DNA of 64,000 nt from Gammaproteobacteria bacterium (GTDB lineage: Bacteria; Pseudomonadota; Gammaproteobacteria; Eutrophobiales; Eutrophobiaceae): NCBI GenBank assembly GCA_028279365.1, contig JANQNX010000007.1, positions 62,001 to 126,000 of the forward strand, given 5' to 3'. The notes below the pieces were generated by a model that did not search any database, had not been told where the DNA came from, and was given only the letters and a program-made list of their open reading frames with translations. Position numbers and translations under genes: made by a program. This document shows positions 19,245 through 28,005 of the stretch, piece after piece. Positions within the stretch are counted from its first letter, which is position 1; the number at the start of each line of letters is the position of its first letter.

Positions 19245-20663
19245 TTACGCGTGATGGTGTTGATAATGCTTGGCAATCACTTCCGCGACACAGCAGGTCA
19301 GTTTTTTTGCCATCGGGATATGCAGAAATTCATTCGGGCCATGTGCGTTGGAACCCGGACCCAAGACCCCCGTGATTAAAAACTGGGCATCAGGATACTT
19401 CTCTCCCAGCATACCCATAAACGGGATCGACCAACCTTCACCCATGTGCACAGCAGGCTTATCAAAAAAATGCATTGAGGCATCATCCATCGCTTGCTCC
19501 AGCCACGGTGCGACTTCCGGTGCCATCCAACCATCGGCGGCCCAGTCTGGTTCGAAACTGACCTTCGCATTATTGGGTGGGTTATCCAGCAATAGCGACT
19601 CAAGTTTATCTGTGGCACGTTTGGCATCGCATGTTGGTGGCAGACGCATGGATAATTTAATGGAAGTGGCAGGGCGTAAGACATTGCCGGCTGAGTTGAT
19701 ATCAGGCATATGATCAATGCCGACATAGCTCAGTGCCGGTCGCCAGCTACGATTCAGGATCAGCTCAACCGAATCGTCAGACATAGGTGTTAAGTTTTCT
19801 GTTAACGGAAAGCGTTGATAAATTTCTGTTCCTAACATCTCACCTGCACGTCTTGCCTGTGTTATGCGTTTATCCGGGATATCGCTATAAAACTCTTGCG
19901 CGAGTATTTTGCCGCTACTGGCATCTTCAACTCGATCCAATAGTTGTCGCAGAATACGAAAACTGGACGGTACGATACCACTGGCGTCACCGGAATGGAT
20001 TCCTTCGTTTAAGACCTCTACTGTTAATGTACCGCCTATTAATCCGCGTAATGACGTCGTTGACCAAAGCTGTTCATAATTACCGCAGCCTGAATCCAGG
20101 CAGATAACCAGATCCGGTGTACCGATTCGATCAGACAGGTGATCGATATAAAAGGGTAAATCCGGGCTGCCGCTTTCCTCGCAAGACTCAATAATAATGA
20201 CACAGCGTGCGTGAGGAAGGTTTTGTTCTTGTAAGGCTTTGATTGCCAGCAAGGATGAAAACATCGCATAACCATCATCAGCACCGCCTCTACCATACAG
20301 CTTGTCATCCTCCAGCACCGGTTTCCATGGCCCCAGGTCCTCACGCCAACCTGTCATCTCCGGCTGTTTGTCCAAATGACCATACAGCAATACCGTACTA
20401 TCCGACGTCGATGCCGGTATATCAATAAAGATTAACGGTGTGCGGTCGGGTAATCTGATAACGTCCAGCTGCATGTTTTCAACCGCGTTTGTTTCACACC
20501 AGTTGACGAACTGGCTGACTACCTGCTCCATGTAGCCGTGTTGTTGCCATTCGGCGTCAAACATCGGGGACTTATTCGGTATGCGAATATAGTCGATTAG
20601 CTCGGGAATGATGCTGGTTTCCCACACATCATCACAAAATTCCCGAATTAGTTGGGTTTTCAT
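19245..20663 (-). CDS. M20 family peptidase / dipeptidase-like hydrolase
   Basis: This 472-residue zinc hydrolase has the M20 signatures YGHLDKQPE (first metal ligand H), GRGGADDGYAMF (bridging D), ESCEESGSPDL (catalytic and metal-binding E) and a final GSNAHGPNEF (metal-binding H). The inserted lid domain spans roughly 210-330. Family members cleave dipeptides, N-acyl amino acids or amidated compounds. The tight linkage to speA raises the possibility of a guanidino or arginine-containing substrate, but the sequence does not prove it. It probably heads the operon. Confidence 0.9.
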   Translation of the reverse strand: MKTQLIREFCDDVWETSIIPELIDYIRIPNKSPMFDAEWQQHGYMEQVVSQFVNWCETNAVENMQLDVIRLPDRTPLIFIDIPASTSDSTVLLYGHLDKQPEMTGWREDLGPWKPVLEDDKLYGRGGADDGYAMFSSLLAIKALQEQNLPHARCVIIIESCEESGSPDLPFYIDHLSDRIGTPDLVICLDSGCGNYEQLWSTTSLRGLIGGTLTVEVLNEGIHSGDASGIVPSSFRILRQLLDRVEDASSGKILAQEFYSDIPDKRITQARRAGEMLGTEIYQRFPLTENLTPMSDDSVELILNRSWRPALSYVGIDHMPDINSAGNVLRPATSIKLSMRLPPTCDAKRATDKLESLLLDNPPNNAKVSFEPDWAADGWMAPEVAPWLEQAMDDASMHFFDKPAVHMGEGWSIPFMGMLGEKYPDAQFLITGVLGPGSNAHGPNEFLHIPMAKKLTCCVAEVIAKHYQHHHA

Positions 20664-20776
20664 AAGTATTTTGGCTCTGTTAAGCTAGTTATATCTTGTT
20701 TTGTGCGTGCAAAAGTGTAACTTACGCCGCGTTAACAAAACATAGTTTAATTTTCAACTAAACAAGGGGTGAAACG

Positions 20777-21028
20777 ATGAATAATTCGAAGGGGATTTTA
20801 TTATCGTCAGCGATGGCGGCTGCATTTTTATCATTAACAGCTTGTGGCGGAAGCGATTCCGGTTCTGCTTCTGCGCCCGCACCTGCTGCTACTGCGCCAG
20901 CCCCGGCTCCTGAAGCTGCTGCGCCTGCTGAGGAAATGGCATCTGAAGGATTTGATATCAGCACTGTTGAGAAAGCCGAAGGTGTGGTTTATCAGGACGA
21001 GATTTACGCGAACTGGCCATACAACTAA
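20777..21028 (+). CDS. Small Pro/Ala-rich lipoprotein
   Basis: This 83-residue protein has a lipobox (SLTAC, lipid-bearing Cys at 23) after a short signal peptide. A Ser/Gly segment and then an Ala-Pro linker (about 31-55) follow. The C-terminal 25 residues are a distinct segment (GFDISTVEKAEGVVYQDEIY then ANWPYN) that may be the functional part. AAGGGG upstream gives a good ribosome site. It lies 14 bp before the cytochrome lipoprotein gene, so the two are probably one operon. I do not recognise the family. Confidence 0.75.
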   Translation: MNNSKGILLSSAMAAAFLSLTACGGSDSGSASAPAPAATAPAPAPEAAAPAEEMASEGFDISTVEKAEGVVYQDEIYANWPYN

Positions 21029-21042
21029 CAGAGGTAGCGCTG

Positions 21043-21798
21043 ATGTATCAGAACTGTCTTGCGATTTTATCGGTCGCATTGCTTCTCTGTGCTTGTGGAG
21101 AGAGTGAAGCGCCTGCGTCTGATTCAGTATCTTCCAACCTTGAGTCTGCTGCGACTGAAATGCAAAAAAATGTCGCAGATGTGGTTTCTGAAACTACTGC
21201 CGTCGTTGAAGAAGTGGCGACGGAAGCGGTCGAAGTTGCAGAAGAGTCTGCTGAGAGTGTCACTGAAGCAAGCAGCGAAATGCTTGATGCCGCTGCTGAA
21301 AAAATGGATGCGATGAAAGAGGAAGCTGCTGATATGGCAGAAGTTGCCAAAGAAGCGGCGACTGAGGAGATGGCTGCGATCAAACAGACGGCAGCTGCAG
21401 TGATGCAAGACGTGGAATCTAAAGTTGAAGACACGGTGCAAGATGTCTCGGCTGCTGTTGCTAGCAGCGACAAACCATACCAACTCGTTGATGGCAAGAT
21501 TAGTGAAAACGCGATGAACGGTTGGCGCACCTACAATGGCGGTGGCTGCGGTGCCTGTCATGGTAAAGGCGGTGTTGGCGCGGTGGGACCGAACCTGGCT
21601 AACAGTGTGAAAAACGTATTAACCCAGGAGCAGTTTATTGATGTTGTAACCAATGGACGTTCCGGTACCATGATGCGACCACACAAAACCAATAAGCGCG
21701 TGATGGATAATCTTGACGATCTTTATGTGTATCTGCTTGCACGAGGTGATGATGTCTTGGGCCCGGGTAACCTGATTAAGCAACCGCTGGGTAAATAA
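21043..21798 (+). CDS. Lipoprotein c-type cytochrome with Ala/Glu-rich helical tether
   Basis: This 251-residue protein has a lipobox (LLCAC, Cys18), then about 110 residues of Ala, Glu, Val and Met with heptad-like spacing (about 33-145) predicted to be a long helix or coiled coil, and finally a single-heme cytochrome c domain. Heme attachment is CGACH (169-173) and Met210 or Met211 in GTMMRP is the likely axial ligand. The end, LDDLYVYLLARGDDVLGPG, resembles c550-type cytochromes that accept electrons from PQQ alcohol dehydrogenases. That resemblance is from memory, and no such dehydrogenase is in the window. The protein should be membrane-anchored and project a heme domain into the periplasm. 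Confidence 0.85.
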   Translation: MYQNCLAILSVALLLCACGESEAPASDSVSSNLESAATEMQKNVADVVSETTAVVEEVATEAVEVAEESAESVTEASSEMLDAAAEKMDAMKEEAADMAEVAKEAATEEMAAIKQTAAAVMQDVESKVEDTVQDVSAAVASSDKPYQLVDGKISENAMNGWRTYNGGGCGACHGKGGVGAVGPNLANSVKNVLTQEQFIDVVTNGRSGTMMRPHKTNKRVMDNLDDLYVYLLARGDDVLGPGNLIKQPLGK

Positions 21799-21876
21799 TC
21801 AAAGTAACGAAAAGCAAACAATTTTGAACTATATTTTCTGTTTGGATGATGGTTTTTAAAAAACGCTGATCATTAA

Positions 21877-22434
21877 ATGACAAATATGGGGCACCATATC
21901 AAGTACATCTCATTTGCTGTCGTGCTAGGCAGTGTTATGAGTGCATGTGCCCATCTTGATCGCGGCATGAGCTCAAACCAGGTGCTTGATGTTGCAACAG
22001 GTCGCTTGCCCTGTGAGCAGGCCGTTATTTCTAATACTTGCCTTGGCGCTGATTGGCAAAGTTTTAGAGAAATATTCACCGACTCTCCCAGCGATACCGT
22101 TTCTATTGTTCCGACCGGGATCGAAAGGCTGGATCAGTCAGAGCAAGTTTTAACATACTACATTATAAAAAGACCGGCAGTAGATCTGACTATTGACGTT
22201 ACTGTGGAAAACGACAAGGTCGTTAATCTGTTTGTTAACCAGTCGTATTGGGATCAAACATCAACTCAACAAATAAGCAGAAAACCGATGTTGAGTTTGA
22301 TAGCGGATGTAAAGAAACGTCATCCGAACCAGGACTGGTCTACATTAAGTCCCGATATCGTGATCGAAGCAGAGCACTATATCCTTAATGTTTCTTTGCA
22401 AAGAAATGCAATCAACTACAGCTTAAAACGTTAG
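21877..22434 (+). CDS. Hypothetical lipoprotein
   Basis: This 185-residue protein has a lipobox (VMSAC) near residue 23 after a hydrophobic segment. The mature protein is soluble, with a pair of cysteines (LPCEQAVISNTCLG) that could form a disulfide and an alternating strand pattern in the second half. It ends 14 bp before the large secreted protein gene, which suggests cotranscription with it and the downstream nuclease-like gene. I do not recognise a family. An accessory, export or immunity role is conceivable from context alone. Confidence 0.7.
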   Translation: MTNMGHHIKYISFAVVLGSVMSACAHLDRGMSSNQVLDVATGRLPCEQAVISNTCLGADWQSFREIFTDSPSDTVSIVPTGIERLDQSEQVLTYYIIKRPAVDLTIDVTVENDKVVNLFVNQSYWDQTSTQQISRKPMLSLIADVKKRHPNQDWSTLSPDIVIEAEHYILNVSLQRNAINYSLKR

Positions 22435-22448
22435 CACTATTATCAGGG

Positions 22449-25400
22449 ATGATGAAAAAGAAAATACGTAATACGTTTTTAGCGGGTTTTGTTTTATTCA
22501 TTCTATCCTGTCTGTTTGTTCAAGCTGCTGTTGCAGCAGTCAGATATCAAATTGTCGACCTAGGCGTTCCTGATAGCGGCAGTGCACTGAGCCGTTTAAA
22601 CATCGTCGGCGCTCCACGCGTAACCAATGTGACAGCGAGCGCAATTAATGAACAAGGTGTTGTGGCCGGGACTTTTTATATCGAGTATCGATATACCCAT
22701 AATAACCAGGTTCATAACGGAGCTTCGACACGATCTTTTACCTGGTTCAACGGAAATTTTATCGAGTTGGGAAGTCTGAATACACAGTACCCGGGCACGA
22801 CGCGTGCGACTGACATTAATGATAACGGTATCGTTGTTGGCGTCTCTGATCTGGGTCGTATGGAACCTCGCCCACACCAGGTATTTCATCCATCTCATGG
22901 TTTTCGCTGGTCTGGTGGGGGTATGACCGACCTTGGTACCGGTATGAATGTAACAGACAATAGCGCTATTCATGCCATCAACAATAATAATGTTGCGGTC
23001 GGAGTGGTGGGACATAATTCCTGGCCAACAAAATGGGAAGCCGGTGCAATCACTCGTTTGCAGGCGCTGGATCCCAGACATTATTCCTGGGCGAATGGCA
23101 TCAATGATCAGGGTTTTATCGTCGGTGAATCGAAGGAGTGGAATAGTTGGCTCGGCAAGGCCTTGCTTTGGCGGCCCGGTCAGACCGTACCGGAAAACCT
23201 GGACCCCACAAACTTAAATGTTCAGCAAAGTACGGCAGTAGATATCAATAACAATGGTCGCATTGTTGGTGCCACGATGCTGGCAGGCAGTACATGGGCA
23301 CCTGTACATTGGGAAAATGGTCAGTTAACCAGATTGTTTGCCGTCACACCAAACGGTGGTGCCATGCCCTCTGCTGTTAATAACCTCGGACATGTCGTTG
23401 GTTATATGCGTTATTCGACCCAGGGTGCCTATGAAGCGTTTATCTGGACCGATGCGCTCTATGATCCTTCTATGCTGGCTGGAATTTATGACCTGCAAGA
23501 TATGATTCCGCCGAATACTGGCTGGGATTTAACATCGGCTAACGATATTAATGACAGCGGCTATATTGTTGGCAGTGGTTATCATAATGGTGAGGCGCGT
23601 GCGTTTCTTTTGATCCCCGATGATGATCCCACGGCGGATATTGATGCTGATTCAAATCGTGATGGTGATATTACTTCTGACGACGATGGTGTTGAGTTGT
23701 CGATCCCTGGAGCAATCATCGTTCCGAATATTGATGACAGTAATAATGATGGTATACCGGATAGTAATAACGATCAGGTTGATGGTTTAAACGATGAGTT
23801 ACAGCTAAGCAAACTTATCGTAAACCAACCACCTGCGGTGGCGCCAAGCCTGATTGGTGAAGCACGCCTTGAAGTGATCAATGGTCCAGGCAAGATCCGC
23901 GTCTTTATCAATGACGGTGCAGCGGGCGTAATGATTCTCGATCCTTTCCAAACAACAGGTATCGATTTCTGGTCTTATCTTGCAGCAGGCAATGTCAATT
24001 TAATTGCAGAAGGTGTGGAAGCAGGCGATCTGGTATTAGAACTGGAAGTCATTGTTAATGGTAATCGCCATACTGATAGGATCGCATTAACAGTTCCAAA
24101 GTTTGAACTTGCTCTAGGTGTTGAAGAACCTTTCCTGGATATCGATGGTGATCCGTTTGCCAGTAACGGCTATCTTGAGGTACCTGCTGACTTTGTCTCG
24201 GTTGATTATCAGGATATAGAAAGTGCAGGTACGCTAAACTTGTACGCAAGTTTCTATCGCGAAGACGAACTCGAAATGGAAACCTTGCCGCCAGTACGCC
24301 AGCTAAGATGGAAGATAGAACCCATCGGCGCATTACAGATAGCACGACAACCCAAGCTTAGAGATCTAAACCGGCCTGCCACGAATTTTCAAACGGAAGT
24401 CACCGCCGATGTTGTCAATCACATCTCACGTGCGCAAATAAAATATTCTTTCCCCCATCCAAGCCAAATCAACCCGACAACATCACAACCACAGGAATGG
24501 ATAAAGGCAGGGGATGAATTCAAGGTAACGGTAACAGCCGATTTAACAAATGGACAAAGCTTATCGCAACAGCAACGCATAAAAATTATTCCGGGCGCAA
24601 AATACTTTCATATCACTGAACCGCCGCCTAATACCAGGGCGAGTGATCTATGGCGAATGGATGATGCCCAGTTTAATCAGACATTTTCTGTTAATCATTT
24701 TGAGCCGCCGTTAGCTTCAGAAGAGTCACGCGTATTGGATGTGATGCTACTGGATTTTTATCGCAATCCACTACCCAGCGGCACTGTGGTGAATTGGGAG
24801 TTACAGGGCAGTGGTTATCTCGGTGATTTAAAAACCAGTGATGATGTGCCGGATGTTGCTGGCGCATCTGAATCTGTTGTAAGACAAAATGGGCAAACAC
24901 AAATTCGTGTCACCCAAACATTTTATGCCAATTGCCCATGGCAACCCGAACCCGATATTGTTAATGGCGCAGGTGCCATTGCCCGATTTGCTAAGCGTAC
25001 TGACCCAATGGCCAAGAGCATGGTCGAACGTAATGAAGCTTTTCCGGCGAGTATTGGCCCGGTCCGATTAAGAGCAAGATTGGGTACTACGACGGCCGGC
25101 TTTTTAACCCCGGATATCTTTACGCGTGATACTCGCGACTTTAGTGTATTCGTTTATCGTGAGACATCTGCTGGTCCCGTTCCTTTGCCGAGTGAGTTGG
25201 TTAACTTTTCTTCCCTAAACGGAAAACTAAAAAAGAACCAGATTACAAAAACCGATCAAAATGGTATCGCCAGAGTCACGCTGACGCATGAGGATGCTCG
25301 CCCGGATGAAGAGATCATCGTTATCGCCAGTTTGGGTACCGAGAGTGTCATTGTCAGTCCTGACAATATGCAATGGGTGACTTCTGCACCAACCAAGGTG

Positions 25401-27002
25401 ACGATAGATAAACGTATCCTGGCAGCAGACAAGACAACGGATGGAAAAGTCTATGTCGATACATTGATTGATGAAGGGGAGTCACTTGTTTTTCCGGGTG
25501 AGATAGAAGGTGATCAGAAATTAGCGGTTCAATACTTCACCAGCGCCAAGGTCGATGTGAAGGGTGACCCCGGTCATCAATACAAGGTAGATATTGTCGA
25601 TAGTTATTCCTGGGTCAATGCCGCACGTTATCCTTTTGATATCGATACTGCACAAAAAACACCGGATGTAATTGGTGGACGCAATGCGGCGTGGAGTAAT
25701 ACGTCCCTGGATTTAAATGATAAGGCAGAAGGACAAGGCTCTTTTGCGTTTACTAACAATAGTATGGTGACAATCCCGGGTAATCCCACTGTCGATTTAA
25801 CCAATGGTTTATTGATAGAGCTATGGGTCAACCCGGATAGTTCACATGTGGGTACGCTTCTGGAAAGAAATGGGCAATATAAACTTTACCTGATCGATTC
25901 AGGCCCACAAAAAGGCCATGTTAAATTCGAGATCGATGGTATCAATGCGCAAGGTCAGACTCTTCGGCATGAACTTATCAGTACCCAACCTTTACCACCC
26001 GCCACCTGGTCGTTTGTCGATGTTCGTTATGACGGTACATCATTAAGATTAGGGGTAGGGCCAAGTAAGGATCGTATCGATACCAGCTTTGTTACCTTTC
26101 CTAAAGTCCGGGCTGTTTCTGTCGGCACACCGGTATTAGTCGGTGAGCAATACATTGGTCGTTTGGATGACTTACGTTTTACTACCGGTGGTAATGGCAG
26201 AACATTACTGACAGCAGTGGGACTTGATCCAGACGGCACGATCACGACAGATCAACAAGGTAACGCCAGCTTTACCATTCAGTCCACGGGCAACTGGGAC
26301 CCGGATCAATACCGCCCGGCACAGGTCATGGTGCAGTTATCTGGCTCTTTAAGGGTTGAGAGTGAAGTCCACATGACGGACTCAAATATCATCGGCGAAT
26401 TGATTAACGGTGCAAAAGCTGCCCTATACGGTACCGAGAGTTTGGGTAAAGATGCAGGGTGGTTTGAACGATCGATGGCATGGGTGAGTGAGAACGTGCC
26501 GTTACTTTCAGACTTACGCACTTTGGTATTTGAACTTTACAAGGCAGGCAGTGGTTGTGATCGCGTTAGTATGATGAACGTGACGTTTGCGGCGGTGGGG
26601 ATTATCGCCGATGTCGCCACATTCGGTACGGCGGGTAGAGCGGTTCAGGGTTTGCGAAATACGTTTAAGGTGGTTGCCAAATTATTCATCAAGGAATTTG
26701 CCAAAACGAATTTATTCGCTGCGGTGACGCAGCAGGCCATCTCCAGTTACATGCGTGAGCTATCGGCCCAGGCCAGTGGGCAATCGCCACCCGGTTGGGT
26801 AATAAACAGCCATAAATATTTAACTTCGTTAACGGCTTGGGCGCAGCAGGGTATGACGAAGGTGCTGGATGAATCGATGAAAAGTCTATCGGACATACTT
26901 AGTTGGCAACAGATCTACAATACGCTTGATGCCAATCAGACCAAGCGCTTGATGACCCAGCTTCAGACATTGGGTGCGGAACTCGAGGCGCAAACACCAT
27001 GA
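22449..27002 (+). CDS. Large secreted HAF-repeat / LamG protein with pretoxin-like C-terminus
   Basis: This 1517-residue protein has a signal peptide (cleavage near AVAA/VR). Residues about 45-395 hold seven HAF-type repeats, each with an INxxGxxVG core (for example DINDNGIVVG and GINDQGFIVG). An Asp-rich, probably calcium-binding segment follows (about 395-450), then several Ig-like/Big_1-like regions (one near 911-985) and a LamG/concanavalin-like domain (about 1070-1255). The last 200 residues are hydrophobic-helical (about 1316-1440, including MNVTFAAVGIIADVATFG) and resemble the pretoxin linkers of polymorphic toxins. The gene overlaps the next one by ATGA. The architecture suggests a surface or exported carrier; the role itself is inferred. 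Confidence 0.8.
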   Translation: MMKKKIRNTFLAGFVLFILSCLFVQAAVAAVRYQIVDLGVPDSGSALSRLNIVGAPRVTNVTASAINEQGVVAGTFYIEYRYTHNNQVHNGASTRSFTWFNGNFIELGSLNTQYPGTTRATDINDNGIVVGVSDLGRMEPRPHQVFHPSHGFRWSGGGMTDLGTGMNVTDNSAIHAINNNNVAVGVVGHNSWPTKWEAGAITRLQALDPRHYSWANGINDQGFIVGESKEWNSWLGKALLWRPGQTVPENLDPTNLNVQQSTAVDINNNGRIVGATMLAGSTWAPVHWENGQLTRLFAVTPNGGAMPSAVNNLGHVVGYMRYSTQGAYEAFIWTDALYDPSMLAGIYDLQDMIPPNTGWDLTSANDINDSGYIVGSGYHNGEARAFLLIPDDDPTADIDADSNRDGDITSDDDGVELSIPGAIIVPNIDDSNNDGIPDSNNDQVDGLNDELQLSKLIVNQPPAVAPSLIGEARLEVINGPGKIRVFINDGAAGVMILDPFQTTGIDFWSYLAAGNVNLIAEGVEAGDLVLELEVIVNGNRHTDRIALTVPKFELALGVEEPFLDIDGDPFASNGYLEVPADFVSVDYQDIESAGTLNLYASFYREDELEMETLPPVRQLRWKIEPIGALQIARQPKLRDLNRPATNFQTEVTADVVNHISRAQIKYSFPHPSQINPTTSQPQEWIKAGDEFKVTVTADLTNGQSLSQQQRIKIIPGAKYFHITEPPPNTRASDLWRMDDAQFNQTFSVNHFEPPLASEESRVLDVMLLDFYRNPLPSGTVVNWELQGSGYLGDLKTSDDVPDVAGASESVVRQNGQTQIRVTQTFYANCPWQPEPDIVNGAGAIARFAKRTDPMAKSMVERNEAFPASIGPVRLRARLGTTTAGFLTPDIFTRDTRDFSVFVYRETSAGPVPLPSELVNFSSLNGKLKKNQITKTDQNGIARVTLTHEDARPDEEIIVIASLGTESVIVSPDNMQWVTSAPTKVTIDKRILAADKTTDGKVYVDTLIDEGESLVFPGEIEGDQKLAVQYFTSAKVDVKGDPGHQYKVDIVDSYSWVNAARYPFDIDTAQKTPDVIGGRNAAWSNTSLDLNDKAEGQGSFAFTNNSMVTIPGNPTVDLTNGLLIELWVNPDSSHVGTLLERNGQYKLYLIDSGPQKGHVKFEIDGINAQGQTLRHELISTQPLPPATWSFVDVRYDGTSLRLGVGPSKDRIDTSFVTFPKVRAVSVGTPVLVGEQYIGRLDDLRFTTGGNGRTLLTAVGLDPDGTITTDQQGNASFTIQSTGNWDPDQYRPAQVMVQLSGSLRVESEVHMTDSNIIGELINGAKAALYGTESLGKDAGWFERSMAWVSENVPLLSDLRTLVFELYKAGSGCDRVSMMNVTFAAVGIIADVATFGTAGRAVQGLRNTFKVVAKLFIKEFAKTNLFAAVTQQAISSYMRELSAQASGQSPPGWVINSHKYLTSLTAWAQQGMTKVLDESMKSLSDILSWQQIYNTLDANQTKRLMTQLQTLGAELEAQTP

Positions 27003-27979
27003 AGCAATCAAATCGTTTAATCAGTCGCTTTGTTCTTCTTGCGTGTTTAACTTTACTTTTTCCAGATTCGGTAACTGCAGCAGGTATCTGGAAACTTGAT
27101 ACAACCAGTTTAACCAATGCGGTAAAGAGCTTTTTAGTTGGTAAACGAGGCGGCACACTAGATGTTGCCAGACTTGTTGATGATCCTGACCCCGCAGTCA
27201 CAAGAGGGATGGCCAAATTATTAGCTGCGGCAGGGGTGACGCCAGGCACAGCAAAACATAAAGGTATTCCTTATGGCATTGCCAATGGTATGGGTCGTTT
27301 AATTAATCGTTATGGTGACCAGCGAGCAAAGGAATTTCTTAAAGAAATAGATGAGCTTTACGATTGGGCCAAAGCAACAGATGATGCCTTGATTGCCGCA
27401 GGCCGCAGAGCCGAAGCCGTTAACATGCAAATGTTAGGTAAAATATCGAAAGACTTTGGTAGTGCCAATTATGGCAACTGGAAAGGCGCTTGGTTTGAAT
27501 TAAAGTTGGCGTCTTATTATGCCCGGCAAATGCCATCCTCTTTGTTACGATTACAACCACAGATACCACCGCCAAAACTCGATTTCCGTGATGCAAAAGT
27601 TGAGTTTAATGGTGCCGATGCGTTTGTTGAGGCAAAAGACTGGACCGGTTCAGCCAGGAACGCATCATTGCATGATCTTGCGGAGTCAAAATTGACCAGC
27701 CAAATGGATAGTCATTTTTCGCGATTAAAAAATCGTCCTGATTTAGTCGGGTTTCCACCTAACGGAACGTCGCCGAATATCCCGCCAGGATTAAAACTGG
27801 TGTATGACTTTAACGAAGAATTACCGACTCAATGGAAAAAAGCCCTTAAGGACAAAGCCAAACTTTCTCTACAGCAACATTTCGGTGTGGATGAACAAAC
27901 GGCTAAAAACTGGGTGAGTCAACATCTTCATTTCCGGGTCTGTTCCGGCATACCGTTTAATTGTCGGCAAGCCCCGTAA
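26999..27979 (+). CDS. Secreted protein with PD-(D/E)xK nuclease-like motif
   Basis: This 326-residue protein has its own signal peptide (cleavage near VTA/AG, residue 27). The C-terminal half carries E167 in NWKGAWFELKLASYY and then NGADAFVEAKDW with D207, E211 and K213. That fits the E...D-x(n)-E-x-K spacing of restriction-endonuclease-fold nucleases. An aromatic and basic C-terminal region (DSHFSRLKNRP, LHFRVCSG) follows. The start overlaps the carrier stop (ATGA), so translation is coupled. Similar motifs occur in toxin domains of polymorphic toxins, but here the domain is a separate polypeptide. No immunity gene is adjacent; the next gene is antisense. Nuclease activity is a hypothesis from motif spacing. 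Confidence 0.7.
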   Translation: MKQSNRLISRFVLLACLTLLFPDSVTAAGIWKLDTTSLTNAVKSFLVGKRGGTLDVARLVDDPDPAVTRGMAKLLAAAGVTPGTAKHKGIPYGIANGMGRLINRYGDQRAKEFLKEIDELYDWAKATDDALIAAGRRAEAVNMQMLGKISKDFGSANYGNWKGAWFELKLASYYARQMPSSLLRLQPQIPPPKLDFRDAKVEFNGADAFVEAKDWTGSARNASLHDLAESKLTSQMDSHFSRLKNRPDLVGFPPNGTSPNIPPGLKLVYDFNEELPTQWKKALKDKAKLSLQQHFGVDEQTAKNWVSQHLHFRVCSGIPFNCRQAP

Positions 27980-28005
27980 TCAACAAATCAATCCAAGATT
28001 AGAAA

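Noticed and set aside
21048-21530. 160-residue antisense frame opposite the cytochrome lipoprotein gene
   Set aside because: It is the Ser/Ala-rich complement of the Ala/Glu helix. The sense frame has a lipobox and a CxxCH heme site.
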